NCBI RefSeq assembly: GCF_003323735.1
Contig: NZ_QOIM01000034.1
Coordinates: 124,001 to 188,000, forward strand
DNA length: 64,000 bases
Source of the DNA: Streptomyces reniochalinae
Lineage (GTDB): Bacteria > Actinomycetota > Actinomycetes > Streptomycetales > Streptomycetaceae
Reading direction: 5' to 3'
Every line of letters begins with the position of its first letter. Position 1 is the stretch's first letter. The translations under genes were made by a program, and so were the position numbers. Below the pieces are notes generated by a model, which was given only the letters and a program-made list of their open reading frames with translations, was not told the origin of the DNA and searched no databases. Positions 7,246 to 16,767 of the stretch are shown here, piece by piece.

Positions 7246-9732
7246 ATGACAAAAGCGGGCGGAGGTCTCACCGAGGCGGAAGTCGCCGAGCGCGTCGAGC
7301 GCGGGGAGGTCAACGACGTCCCGCCGCGCAACAGCAGGTCGGCCGCCGACATCGTCCGCGCCAACGTCTTCACCCGCTTCAACGCGCTCATCGGTGTCCT
7401 CTTCCTGATCATCCTGGTCGTCGGGCCGCTCCAGGACGGCCTCTTCGGCTTCGTCATCGTGGCCAACACGGGCATCGGCATCATCCAGGAGCTGCGCGCC
7501 AAACGGACGCTCGACAGCCTCGCGGTCATCGGAGAGGCACGCCCCCGGGTACGGCGCGAAGGGCGCGCCACGCAGCTGCCCACCGACCGGATCGTGCTGG
7601 GCGATTTGATCGAGCTGCGCCCCGGCGACAAGTGCGTCGTCGATGGCGAGGTGACGGAAGCGGACAGCCTGGAGGTCGACGAGTCCCTGCTGACCGGCGA
7701 GTCCGACCCGGTCGTCAAGCGGCCGGGCGACACCGTGCTGTCCGGCAGCTTCGTGGTGGCGGGCGCCGGAGCCTTCACCGCGACGAAAGTGGGCCGCCAG
7801 GCCTACGCGGCGCAGCTCGCCGAGGAGGCCAGCCGCTTCACGCTCGTCCACTCCGAACTGCGCGGCGGCATCAGCCAACTGCTGAAGTACATCACCTGGA
7901 TGATGGTCCCCGCCGCGCTCGGGCTGATCCTCAGCCAGCTCGTCGTCGAACACAACGACGTGAACGAGGCCGTGCGGCGCATGGTCGCCGGCATCGTGCC
8001 GATGGTGCCCGAGGGGCTGGTGCTGCTGACCTCGGTGGCCTTCGCCATCGGCGTCATCCGGCTGGGCCGCAGACAGTGCCTCGTCCAGGAGCTGCCGGCC
8101 ATCGAGGGCCTGGCCCGGGTCGACGTCGTCTGCCTCGACAAGACCGGCACGCTGACGGAGGGCGGCATGGACGTCGCCGAGGTGCGCGCCCTCGACGGGG
8201 CAGACGACGCGTACCTCGCCCGGGTGCTGGCCGCGTTCGGCGCCTCCGATCCGCACCCCAACGCCAGCCTCCAGGCGATCGGCGCGGCCTACCCGGCGCC
8301 CGGGGACGGCCCTGACGCCTGGCGCCTGACCGGCACGCTGCCCTTCTCCTCCGCCCGCAAGTACAGCGGTGCCGCCTTCACCGAACCGGACGGCAGCCCC
8401 AGCGCCTGGCTGCTGGGCGCCCCCGACGTGCTCCTGACGGCAGGTCACCCGGTACTGGCCGAGGTGGAGCGGCTGGACCGGGAAGGGCTGCGGGTACTGC
8501 TGCTGGCACACGCGGCGGACGGGCTGCCGCCCGGCGGCGACGGCCGGACGGCCCCGGGCCCGCACACCGGCGCCGTCCCGGACCCGCACACCGACCCGGA
8601 CGCGGACCCCGACGCCGGCCCGGGCGCCGCCGCCCACTCGGACGACGGTGCCGGTCAGGCGCACGCGGGGCCCCGGACGCGCCCCGCGGCGCTCGTCGTC
8701 CTCGAACAGCGGCTGCGGCCCGACGCCGGGGACACCCTCGCCTACTTCGCCGAGCAGGACGTCGAGACCAAGGTGATCTCGGGCGACAACGCGGTCTCCG
8801 TCGGCGCGGTCGCCGCGAAACTCCGGCTGCCCGGCGCCCAGCACCCCGTCGACGCGCGCGAGATGCCCGCCGAACGCACCTCTTTGGCCCGCGCGGTGGA
8901 GGGCGGAACGGTCTTCGGGCGGGTCACACCGCAGCAGAAGCGGCAGCTGGTGGGCGCCCTCCAGGCGGAGGGGCACACGGTGGCGATGACCGGCGACGGC
9001 GTCAACGACGTCCTCGCGCTCAAGGACGCCGACATCGGGGTCTGCATGGGCTCGGGCTCCGAGGCGGCCAAGGCGGTGGCCCAGATCGTGCTGCTCGACG
9101 ACGGCTTCGCGACGCTGCCCTCGGTCGTCGGCGAGGGCCGCCGGGTCATCGGCAACATCGAACGGGTCGCCAACCTGTTCTTGACCAAGACGGTCTACTC
9201 CGTGCTGCTGGCCGTGCTCGTCATCTGCTGGCAGGTCCCCTACCCGTTCCTCCCCCGCCACCTGACACTGCTGTCCTCCCTGACCATCGGCATCCCGGCC
9301 TTCTTCCTCGCCCTGGCGCCCAACAGGGAACGGGCGGAACCGCACTTCGTGCGGCGCGTGCTGCGCTACGCCGTGCCGTGCGGGCTGATCGCCGGGGTGG
9401 CCACGTTCGCCACGTACCTGCTGGCGCGGCACCACTACAGCGGCGCCGGGGCACTCGCCGCCGAGACCAGCGCCGCGACGCTGACCCTCTTCCTCATCGC
9501 GATGTGGGTGCTGGCCATCGTGGCGCGGCCCTACACGTGGTGGCGGGTGGGACTGGTGCTGGCGATGGGGGTCGCCTTCCTGGTGGTGCTGGCGACCCCG
9601 TGGCTCCAGCGTTTCTTCGCGCTCAGGCTGGTCGGCACCGTCGTGCCGTGGAGCGCGGTGGGGGTGGCCGCTGTGGCGGGCGTCCTGCTGGAGGCGGCGT
9701 GGCGCCTGGTGGCCAGGCGGATCCCCGCCTGA
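7246..9732 (+). CDS. ctpE: cation-transporting P-type ATPase (CtpE-like, probable Ca2+ pump)
   Basis: An 828-residue P-type ATPase that moves a cation across the membrane using ATP. The actuator motif LTGES is near residue 150, the transmembrane PEGL near 255, and phosphorylation site DKTGT has its Asp at residue 298. TGDGVND near 583 and the last six helices complete the pump. The stretch VPEGLVLLTSVAFAIG followed by RRQCLVQELPAIEGLARVD is the pattern I associate with mycobacterial CtpE, reported as a calcium ATPase. The nucleotide-binding domain has a low-complexity insert around residues 425-475 (DPHTDPDADPDAGPGAA). No heavy-metal N-terminal domain is present. Ion specificity is inferred. 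Confidence 0.85.
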   Translation: MTKAGGGLTEAEVAERVERGEVNDVPPRNSRSAADIVRANVFTRFNALIGVLFLIILVVGPLQDGLFGFVIVANTGIGIIQELRAKRTLDSLAVIGEARPRVRREGRATQLPTDRIVLGDLIELRPGDKCVVDGEVTEADSLEVDESLLTGESDPVVKRPGDTVLSGSFVVAGAGAFTATKVGRQAYAAQLAEEASRFTLVHSELRGGISQLLKYITWMMVPAALGLILSQLVVEHNDVNEAVRRMVAGIVPMVPEGLVLLTSVAFAIGVIRLGRRQCLVQELPAIEGLARVDVVCLDKTGTLTEGGMDVAEVRALDGADDAYLARVLAAFGASDPHPNASLQAIGAAYPAPGDGPDAWRLTGTLPFSSARKYSGAAFTEPDGSPSAWLLGAPDVLLTAGHPVLAEVERLDREGLRVLLLAHAADGLPPGGDGRTAPGPHTGAVPDPHTDPDADPDAGPGAAAHSDDGAGQAHAGPRTRPAALVVLEQRLRPDAGDTLAYFAEQDVETKVISGDNAVSVGAVAAKLRLPGAQHPVDAREMPAERTSLARAVEGGTVFGRVTPQQKRQLVGALQAEGHTVAMTGDGVNDVLALKDADIGVCMGSGSEAAKAVAQIVLLDDGFATLPSVVGEGRRVIGNIERVANLFLTKTVYSVLLAVLVICWQVPYPFLPRHLTLLSSLTIGIPAFFLALAPNRERAEPHFVRRVLRYAVPCGLIAGVATFATYLLARHHYSGAGALAAETSAATLTLFLIAMWVLAIVARPYTWWRVGLVLAMGVAFLVVLATPWLQRFFALRLVGTVVPWSAVGVAAVAGVLLEAAWRLVARRIPA

Positions 9733-9752
9733 CCGCGCCGGGATCGGCGGGC

Positions 9753-9989
9753 TTACGGCGCGCTGTCGGCCAGCTGGGTGCGGCCCTGGGTGCGGGCGCA
9801 GTGGGCGCAGCAGAAGTACTGGCCGTTCGACTCCATACCGTGGCCCAGGATGCGGCACCCGCAGTTCTCGCACACGGGCGCCATCTTGTGGGCCGCGCAC
9901 TCCAGGCAGTCGAACACGTGCACCTGCCCGGCCGCGCGGACCTCGAAGGTGTGGGGGTAGTCGTTGTCGCAGACCTCGCAGACGGGCAT
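9753..9989 (-). CDS. small cysteine-rich zinc-ribbon protein
   Basis: A 78-residue protein with four Cys pairs: CEVC, CLEC, CENC-x-C and CCAHC, plus His residues in between. It should bind two zinc ions, in the style of prokaryotic zinc-ribbon or metallothionein-like proteins. The ATG at 9987-9989 is preceded by GGAGGAGAG at good spacing, and conserved sequence (MPVCEVCDNDY) starts there. Longer upstream frames have no such site. The 3' end faces the P-type ATPase gene. Function unknown. Confidence 0.75.
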   Translation of the reverse strand: MPVCEVCDNDYPHTFEVRAAGQVHVFDCLECAAHKMAPVCENCGCRILGHGMESNGQYFCCAHCARTQGRTQLADSAP

Positions 9990-10153
9990 GGCCGCTCTCC
10001 TCCGGTGCTCAGGGGTTCCGGTGTGCTGGGCGAGCACATCGTTACCCCGCGGGTCCGCCCCCGCGACCCTCCCTTCCGCCACCCGGTGCGCACCCGTTGG
10101 AGCGGTCACGGCACCGGGGAGACGGCCGCGCGGCCCTCACGGCCGCGCGGCCC

Positions 10154-13100
10154 TCAGTCGAACCAGCGCGCCCGCGACAGCTCCACCGCACGGTCCGGAT
10201 CCTCCAGCAGGGCCGTCAGCTCGAAGCGACGGGGCCAGGCACCGCAGGCCCAGGCCAGGGCCGAGGCGAGACCCTCCAGGGTGGCGGCGTGGAGGGTGCC
10301 GTCCGGGGTGCGGCGCCAGTCCAGGTCCACCCCGCCGAGCACCAGTTCCTCGTGCTCGCGGTAGTGGGACGGCACCTGAGGCAGCAGTCCCCGCACGGCG
10401 GCGGGGACCTCCCGCTCGGTGCCGGGCTCCCGCGGCACCAGCTCCGCGGCCGCCTCGCTCGCCCGGCGCACCTCCAGCAGACCGGCCAGCTCGGCCGCGT
10501 GAGCGGGTGCCACCGGCAGCAGGGCGCGGTCCGCGAGGAGGGGAAGCACGTCGGGAGCGTCGGCCACCAGGGCCTCGGCGGCGTCCACGACGACCGCCTC
10601 ACCGCCGCGCACCGCGCGCAGCTCGTCCGGCAGCGTCACCGTGTCCGGATCCAGACCGGCCGAGGCCAGCAGGGTGTAGAGGCCGTGCAGCTGTGCGGGG
10701 CCCGGCTCGTGGGACGGGTGCGCCGGCGAGAGGAGGCCGGGGTCGGCGAGGCGGGTGAGGAGTTCGGCGGCTCCGCCGGGCTCGGCCAGCAGCGCCGCCG
10801 CGGTGGTACGGACGCCGAGCGCCCGCAGGACGCTGTCGTCGGTGACCCCACCGGGGTCGGCTTCCTCGTAGAGCCCGCCCAGCAGCGGGTCGGCCCCGGC
10901 TGCGCGCAGCCCCGCGGGGCGGCGGCCGTCGAGCACGGGGTGGCCGCGCAGCCACCAGGCGGTGTAGGGGCGTACGTCGGTGACGGTGCCGTCGGCGAGG
11001 CGTACCCGCACCGGTGCGGTCAGCGCGTCCCGCAGCGGCGGCCTCGCCAGCATGGCCAGCGCTTCGGGCCAGCACGTGTCGTCGACGAGGTCGAGGTCGC
11101 GCACGGCCACCAGTTCGACGGCCACCGGCGGGACGGCGTAGGCGGCCTCGGCGTCGTCCGTGTGCCCGTCGGCGGCCAGCTGGTCGAGCACGTCCTCGCA
11201 CCACACGTCGACGGCGTCCAGCAGCCCCGGGTCGTCGGGCTCGGGATAGTCGCTCTCGCGCGGCTCGAAGCCGTCCGGATCGAGCACGACGTCCTCGGCA
11301 CGCACCAGCGCGAAGGCCGCCTGCACCCCGACGGCCGTCAGCGGCCCCTCGCCCCAGCGTTCGGCCAGCTCCGCGTCGCAGGCGGCCAGTTCGCCCTCGC
11401 GCAGCACGCGCGCGAACGGGGAGCCCGGGTAGACCAGCTCGGCCGCCGGCATCGTCTCGCCGTCCTCGTCGGGCAGCGCGAGAGCGCCCAGCCACGGCTC
11501 GTCGCCGGGCACGAGATGCGCGTCGCGGACGAGGCCGAGCACCGTCTCCACCAGCTCCTCGGGCGCCAGGCCGCCGTCTTCCTCGTCCCAGGTCTCCTCC
11601 GCCTCCAGCGAAGCGGCCACCGCGGCACGCACCTGCGGGGTCGTCAGCACGGCGTGCGGCGTCGCCGGGGTCGCGCCCAGCTTCTCCAGCAGCGGATGCG
11701 CGGCCTCGGCGTGCGCGGCCCTCAGCCCCAGGCGGGCCAGCCGCCCGCCCGTCACCGCACCGTCCGGCGGCGGCAGCAGCACATGGCGGGGCCCCACCGC
11801 GCGGCGCCCGTCGGCCAGCGGCACGGGCAGCCCCGTCAACCGCTCGGGATCGACCCCGGCGAGCGAGTCGTACAGCCGCCACCACCAGCCGGGCTCCCGC
11901 TCCACACCGGTGAGCCGGTCGACGGCCTCGCCCAGCGGCACCCGGGCCACCTCCAGCGCCCGCAGCTCCGGCCTGCGCTCCAGCCCCGCGGGCAGCAGGT
12001 TGCCGAACACCTCCGCGAGGACGGCGACGGTGGCCGCCCCCGCACCCTCGACGATCTCGGCGTCGCGGGGGCGCAGCGCGTACCGCTCGCCCGGCTCCTC
12101 CTCGTCCCCGCTGACCGCCGCGCTCGCCAGGAACGGCACCTCGGGCAGCCGCTCCAGCACCAGGGCGCGCAACTGCCCGTCCAGCTCGCCCAGTCCGAGC
12201 GGCCCCGGAACCAGATCCAGGGTCTCCGAGGCCACCGGATGCCACTCGCGCAACAGCTCCGCGTAGGCGTCCGCTGCCCGCCCGAGCAGGAACCGGGTCA
12301 GCGGACCCGGCGCGACGTGGCGGCGGGTCGGCTCCAGCGGAAAGGAGGCCAGCAGCAGCGCCGGGAACCCCAACGGCTCGTCCGTGGGCGTGGGCGCGTG
12401 CACACACGCCGCCGTACCGGGCTTGACCGGAAGACCGCCGCCGTCGACCGGCACCGCCCAGGTCACAGACCATCCCGGGCGCGTGCGCTCCTCCACGGGC
12501 CGGTCCGCGAGCAGTTCGGCGTCCGCGACCCCGTGCGCACCCGCGAGCCGCCACCGGGCCGACCCGGTGGCCGAGTCCTCGATCCGGACGTGAGCCCCCT
12601 CGTCGTGCCGCGTCAGGGTGCGCGCGGGGCCTTCGGGCTCGCTGACGACGACGACCTCGCTCAGCCCCGGCAGCGCCAGCAGCAGCGCGTCGTCCACCGC
12701 GTCCAGCAGCCGCCGGACCAGATCGCGCGCGGCCTCGTCCCGCAGCGGGAGCAGCACGGCCGTGTCGTACCCGGCGGGCACCACCGCCTCCTCGTACGAG
12801 GCGGGCAGCGGCAGCCGCAGCAGCGGCACGTGCCCCTCGCGGCGGTCCAGCTCCGCGGCCAGGTCCGGGCTGTCGGCGGCGGCCTGCCGCGTCAACTCCC
12901 GGGCCTCGGCCAGCGACCAGCGCGCCCCCTGCCCGCCGCTGTCCACGACGGCCGGCGCGTCGGTGACGGCCAGCACGGCGGAAAAGCCGACACCGAACCG
13001 GCCGACGGCACCCAGATCGGGCTCGTCGCGCTTGGCGGAGGCCCGCAGGGTGGCCAGCGACTCGACACCCGCCGCGTCCAGCGGCTGCCCGGTGTTGGCG

Positions 13101-13366
13101 GCGCTCAGCGTGCCGTCCGCGCCCAGGCAGAGCCTCAGCCGCCCCGCGACGCCCGCGCGGGCCGCGGCGTCCGAGGCGTTCTGTGCCAGCTCCACCACCA
13201 GCCGGTCGCGGTAGCCGCCCAGCACGAGATCCTGCTCGGCGTTGGCATCCTCACGGAAGCGGGCCGCGGACGAGCGCCACGCCTCCAGCACCCCGTGCCG
13301 CAGCCGCCCGGTCCCGAACATGTCCGCGGGCGCGTCCCCAGACGTCGCCCCGAAGGTGTCCCTCAC
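10154..13366 (-). CDS. large ATPase with sacsin/Hsp90-like N-terminal GHKL domain
   Basis: A 1070-residue cytosolic protein. The N-terminus holds an Hsp90/sacsin-type ATP-binding domain: RFREDANAEQDL, then DRLVVELAQNASDAAARAG (the Asn of the GHKL N-box), LSAANTGQPLDAAGVESLA and GRFGVGFSAVLAVTDAP (glycine-rich lid). The remaining 800 residues are acidic, Leu/Ala-rich and not assignable. Streptomycetes carry one such protein, often named 'molecular chaperone Hsp90', although the middle and C-terminal Hsp90 domains are missing. The GTG at 13366 is chosen because AGGAGG lies eight bases upstream; frames further upstream are extensions only. Its client is unknown. Confidence 0.8.
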   Translation of the reverse strand: MRDTFGATSGDAPADMFGTGRLRHGVLEAWRSSAARFREDANAEQDLVLGGYRDRLVVELAQNASDAAARAGVAGRLRLCLGADGTLSAANTGQPLDAAGVESLATLRASAKRDEPDLGAVGRFGVGFSAVLAVTDAPAVVDSGGQGARWSLAEARELTRQAAADSPDLAAELDRREGHVPLLRLPLPASYEEAVVPAGYDTAVLLPLRDEAARDLVRRLLDAVDDALLLALPGLSEVVVVSEPEGPARTLTRHDEGAHVRIEDSATGSARWRLAGAHGVADAELLADRPVEERTRPGWSVTWAVPVDGGGLPVKPGTAACVHAPTPTDEPLGFPALLLASFPLEPTRRHVAPGPLTRFLLGRAADAYAELLREWHPVASETLDLVPGPLGLGELDGQLRALVLERLPEVPFLASAAVSGDEEEPGERYALRPRDAEIVEGAGAATVAVLAEVFGNLLPAGLERRPELRALEVARVPLGEAVDRLTGVEREPGWWWRLYDSLAGVDPERLTGLPVPLADGRRAVGPRHVLLPPPDGAVTGGRLARLGLRAAHAEAAHPLLEKLGATPATPHAVLTTPQVRAAVAASLEAEETWDEEDGGLAPEELVETVLGLVRDAHLVPGDEPWLGALALPDEDGETMPAAELVYPGSPFARVLREGELAACDAELAERWGEGPLTAVGVQAAFALVRAEDVVLDPDGFEPRESDYPEPDDPGLLDAVDVWCEDVLDQLAADGHTDDAEAAYAVPPVAVELVAVRDLDLVDDTCWPEALAMLARPPLRDALTAPVRVRLADGTVTDVRPYTAWWLRGHPVLDGRRPAGLRAAGADPLLGGLYEEADPGGVTDDSVLRALGVRTTAAALLAEPGGAAELLTRLADPGLLSPAHPSHEPGPAQLHGLYTLLASAGLDPDTVTLPDELRAVRGGEAVVVDAAEALVADAPDVLPLLADRALLPVAPAHAAELAGLLEVRRASEAAAELVPREPGTEREVPAAVRGLLPQVPSHYREHEELVLGGVDLDWRRTPDGTLHAATLEGLASALAWACGAWPRRFELTALLEDPDRAVELSRARWFD

Positions 13367-13544
13367 GCCACCGGCCTCCTCGGCACTCGCATCCCACCCC
13401 GTCGTCCCGCCCGGCCACTTCCGTGCCGGGCGAGAGGGAAGAGTACGGCACACCGCGAAGGGCCCGCCCGTTCAGCCGCCCGCGCCCCGGAACCCGCCAC
13501 CGCCCCGGCGCTCCGAGCCGACCCGGCCGGGCCGGCCGGGCCGG

Positions 13545-14402
13545 TCAGGGAGAGGACTCGCTCCGGGGGGTGTCGTCGAGGCCGAAGGGGTCGGCCAGCG
13601 TCTCGTCGACGACCGGAGGCGGCGGCTGCGGGGTGCGGGGCATGACCGCCGCCTCGGAGTGGCCGCCGCAGCCGAAGGCGAGGGAGACGACGTGGCCGTC
13701 GGCCGGGCTGTACTCGTTGGCGCAGATCCCGAACGCCTGCCGCAGCGAGCCCGCGACCGGGACGAGGAAGCCGCAGCTCATGCAGGCGGCCGGGGCAGCC
13801 TGCGCCATCGGCGTCTTCGGCCCGTACGACTCCTCCCAGCGGTCGGCCGCGGTGTGCAGCCCGTAGCGGGAGAGCACGCGGGGCCTGCCCATGCCGGGCT
13901 CGGCGGCGACGCCGCCGATGGCCGCCCGCAACGGTCCCGCCTCCTCCGGTCCGCCGTCGGCGACGGGGGAGTCGGGCAGCGGCTCGTCCTCACCGGAGAA
14001 ACCGGCCTCCAGACGCAGGTCGTCCGCGTCGGTGGGCAGCAGGTCGCCGGGGCCCAGATCGCCGGGGCGCAGCCGCTCGCTCCAGGGCACCCACTCGGGG
14101 GCGAGCAGCGCGTCGGAGCCGGGGAGCAGCACCGACTCGTCGACCGTGACGTTCTTGGCCCGGGAGGCGCGGGCGACCGTCACCGCCCAGCGCCACCCGC
14201 GGTAGCCGGGCTCGTGGGCCTCGAAGAGGTGCGTGACCACGCGTTCGGCGTCGGCGACGGCCTCGATCCAGGCGCCGACCACTCCGGGCGCCGCCGCCTC
14301 CTGCGCCGCGGCCCTCGCCAGCTCCACGGCCTCGGCACACAGCTTGTCGGGGGCGCGCCGGCTCCGCGCTCCACGGCTCGTACTCCGGGTCGCGGCAGTC
14401 AT
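13545..14402 (-). CDS. DUF3027 protein
   Basis: A 285-residue cytosolic protein of the actinobacterial DUF3027 family. The conserved block starts at LCAEAVELARAAAQEAA and continues through VTHLFEAHEPGYRGWRWAVTV, SRAKNVTVDESVLLPG and APEWVPWSERLRPGDLGPGD. The C-terminal half has CMSCGFLVPVAGSLRQAFGICANEYSP, a Cys-containing patch that may bind a metal. The family is widespread in Streptomyces but has no assigned function. It runs divergently from the MFS gene. Confidence 0.85.
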   Translation of the reverse strand: MTAATRSTSRGARSRRAPDKLCAEAVELARAAAQEAAAPGVVGAWIEAVADAERVVTHLFEAHEPGYRGWRWAVTVARASRAKNVTVDESVLLPGSDALLAPEWVPWSERLRPGDLGPGDLLPTDADDLRLEAGFSGEDEPLPDSPVADGGPEEAGPLRAAIGGVAAEPGMGRPRVLSRYGLHTAADRWEESYGPKTPMAQAAPAACMSCGFLVPVAGSLRQAFGICANEYSPADGHVVSLAFGCGGHSEAAVMPRTPQPPPPVVDETLADPFGLDDTPRSESSP

Positions 14403-14758
14403 GCAGCACTCACAAGAATCGTCTCTCCTACGCCGTAGCGCCGTTGTCGGCGTGCACTGCCCGGACGGCCACGAGTGGAGGGGCCGGGTCGGGGACGGAG
14501 CGGGACCGGGTGGCCGCTGCGACGTCCGCGCCCGCGCTCAAAGGCCATACGGTGCGCACCGTTCACCCACGCTACCCCACAGGGTCACCGAAGAAATCCG
14601 CAGCCAGCCCTCGGACGGCTCGCGCTGCCTTGTCCGGGCGCCCGCGGAAGGGGCGGCGCGGGGGACACCGGCGACAGAAACTCAGCCTCGCCAGATGTGC
14701 GTGAGAAGCGGAAGAAAGGGGAGAAACGAACGACCCGTTCTGGTGCACACTGAACGGC
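14403..14758. other. intergenic region, divergent promoters
   Basis: The 356 bases between the divergently transcribed DUF3027 and MFS genes hold no convincing gene. The right half is locally purine-rich (AGCGGAAGAAAGGGGAGAAACG at about 14707-14729) and lies 30-50 bases before the GTG of the MFS gene, so it may include its promoter. No clear palindrome was found. Confidence 0.4.
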
Positions 14759-16129
14759 GTGCCTGTCGACGAGCCCGGCAAACCCAGCGGAGGCAGCGGG
14801 GTGCGCCGTCTCGCACGCGGCCTGCGGCGGCCACCGGCCGCCCTGGCCCGCCGCGTGCGGCGCGCCACCCACGCGGGCGGCGCGGGGGAGTCCGGACTCG
14901 GCAAGCTCATCGAACTGCACGCCGTCAACTCGGCGGGCGACATGCTCATCACGGTGGCGCTCGCCTCCACCGTCTTCTTCTCCGTCCCCACCGGCGAGGC
15001 CCGTGGGCGCGTCGCGCTCTACCTGGCCGTGACGATGGCGCCCTTCGCACTGCTCGCCCCCGTCATCGGCCCGCTCCTGGACCGCGTTCCGCACGGGCGG
15101 CGCGCCGCGATGGCCGCCGCGATGCTGACCCGCGCCCTGCTGGCGCTGACCATGGCGGGCGCCGTGGCTACCGGGGGCCTCGAACTGTATCCGGCGGCGC
15201 TGGGTGTGCTCGTCTCCTCGAAGGCGTACGGGGTGGTGCGCTCGGCCGTGGTGCCCCGACTGCTGCCGCCACGGGTGTGGCTGGTCAAGGCGAACTCGCG
15301 GGTGACGCTCGCGGGGCTGCTGGCCACGGGCGCCGCCGCGCCCGCCGGTGCCGCGCTGCACGCGCTGGGTGCCAGGTGGCCGCTGTACGGGGCGTGCGCG
15401 CTGTTCCTGCTGGGCACCTTTCTCTCCTTCTCCCTCGATACGAAGGTCGACTCGGCGAAGGGGGAACGCCCGGCCCGGCTGGCGCGGACCGCCTCCAGCG
15501 TCGGGGCGGGCGAGGAGCACAGAGCGGAGCGGCCCGGTCTGCGCACGGTCGGCGTCTCGGTGGTCAGCGCCCTGTGCGCCAACTCCGCGCTGCGCGCCCT
15601 GTCCGGGTTCCTCACCTTCTTCCTCGCCTTCCTGCTGCGCGAGGACCCCTTCGACGGGCTGTCGGCCGCCGTCTCACTGGGCCTGGCGGGTGTCGCGGCC
15701 GGTGGCGGCAACGCCCTGGGTACCGCGCTCGGCGCCTGGCTGCGCGCCCGCGCCCCCGAAGTGATCATCACCTCCGCGCTGCTGAGCGCGCTGGCCGCGG
15801 CCGTCGCCGCCGCCGTGCTGTACGGGACGGTCGCCGTCACCGCTGTGGCCGCCACCGCCGGCATCGTGCAGGCGCTGGGGAAGCTGTCGCTCGACGCGCT
15901 CATCCAGCGCGATGTCCCCGAGCAGGTCCGCACCTCCGCTTTCGCCCGCTCCGAGACCCTGATGCAGCTGTCGTGGGTGGTCGGCGGCGCGCTCGCCATG
16001 GCGCTGCCGCTGGCGGGGCGGCTCGGCATGGGGGTGGCCGCGGGACTCGTCGCGGTCGGTGTGTGCACCGCCGTACGGCGGCTGCTGGGTGCCGCGCGGC
16101 GCGGTACGCCGCATCCGCGGGTGGCGTGA
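14759..16129 (+). CDS. MFS transporter
   Basis: A 456-residue membrane protein with about twelve hydrophobic helices after a basic, Gly-rich N-terminus (GVRRLARGLRRPPAALARRV). The motif-A region is APVIGPLLDRVPHGRRAAMA, between helices two and three, and ALIQRDVPEQVRTSAFARSE is the equivalent loop of the second half. It resembles the MFS proteins found beside DUF3027 and DUF2771 genes in Streptomyces; the substrate is unknown. It starts with GTG. The DUF2771 lipoprotein gene follows by 86 bases on the same strand. Confidence 0.82.
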   Translation: MPVDEPGKPSGGSGVRRLARGLRRPPAALARRVRRATHAGGAGESGLGKLIELHAVNSAGDMLITVALASTVFFSVPTGEARGRVALYLAVTMAPFALLAPVIGPLLDRVPHGRRAAMAAAMLTRALLALTMAGAVATGGLELYPAALGVLVSSKAYGVVRSAVVPRLLPPRVWLVKANSRVTLAGLLATGAAAPAGAALHALGARWPLYGACALFLLGTFLSFSLDTKVDSAKGERPARLARTASSVGAGEEHRAERPGLRTVGVSVVSALCANSALRALSGFLTFFLAFLLREDPFDGLSAAVSLGLAGVAAGGGNALGTALGAWLRARAPEVIITSALLSALAAAVAAAVLYGTVAVTAVAATAGIVQALGKLSLDALIQRDVPEQVRTSAFARSETLMQLSWVVGGALAMALPLAGRLGMGVAAGLVAVGVCTAVRRLLGAARRGTPHPRVA

Positions 16130-16215
16130 GCCGCGCGCGGCCGCCGCCGGTGCTCGTGGCGCGGCACGCCGCACCCCCGCGCGGTGGAACCGGGGGCGCC
16201 CGATAGCCTGCCCGC

Positions 16216-16734
16216 ATGAGCAAGCTCGCGCGGCAGGGCCGCATGTCGTCACAGTCGCGGCGGGGCGTGCGCACCGCCTCCGCCCTCGGTGCCGCCTCGC
16301 TCGGCCTCGTCGCCCTCTCGGCGTGCGAGCAGCCGAGCCCCATGGTCACCGCGACGGTCGGCGGGGACTCCGTCTCCACCGAGGCCGCCTGCTACGACGA
16401 CGGCAAGGCGATCCCGCAGGACGAGGTGCGCAAGTGCCTCGGCAAGAAGGCCGACGAGACGGTCTCCGTCAGCACCGGCGACAAGCTGCGCATCGGCGTC
16501 GACCCGAAGACCGCCGACGACGGGTGGCTCGTCCTGGTCGACGGGAAGCCTGCGCTGTCCGAGCCGCTGAACAAGACCTACTACTCCTTCCAGGGCGAGG
16601 TCTTCTTCCAGCAGTCCTCCGCCTCGGGACAGCCCTCGGCGCCGAAGAAGAGCGTCCAGGTCACCGTCGTGCAGACCTCCGGCGGCGACTTCAACGGCAT
16701 CTGGCACCTGAACCTGAAGAACAGCAAGAAGTAG
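16216..16734 (+). CDS. DUF2771 lipoprotein
   Basis: A 172-residue exported lipoprotein. The signal peptide is ASALGAASLGLVALSAC, with a lipobox (LSAC) and lipidated Cys at residue 37. The mature part has DDGWLVLVDGKPALSEPLNKTYYSF, then a Ser/Pro linker and VTVVQTSGGDFNGIWHLNLK, which matches the actinobacterial DUF2771 family. It carries an extra Cys pair (ACYDDG and KCLGKK) that could form a disulfide outside the membrane. It is in the same orientation as the following menaquinone genes, 33 bases upstream of mqnB. Confidence 0.85.
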   Translation: MSKLARQGRMSSQSRRGVRTASALGAASLGLVALSACEQPSPMVTATVGGDSVSTEAACYDDGKAIPQDEVRKCLGKKADETVSVSTGDKLRIGVDPKTADDGWLVLVDGKPALSEPLNKTYYSFQGEVFFQQSSASGQPSAPKKSVQVTVVQTSGGDFNGIWHLNLKNSKK

Positions 16735-16767
16735 GGGGCGGGAAGCCACCGGCGAGGGGACGGCGAG

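Noticed and set aside
6883..9900. Very long open frame (about 1000 codons) on the minus strand
   Set aside because: It lies exactly opposite the P-type ATPase gene, has low-complexity Arg/Gly/Pro/His composition and no recognisable motif. High GC makes the antisense frame open by chance.
10097..13645. Open frame of 1182 codons on the plus strand
   Set aside because: It is the antisense shadow of the sacsin/Hsp90-like gene; composition is Arg/Gln/Gly-rich without domains, while the minus strand has clear GHKL motifs and a good ribosome site.
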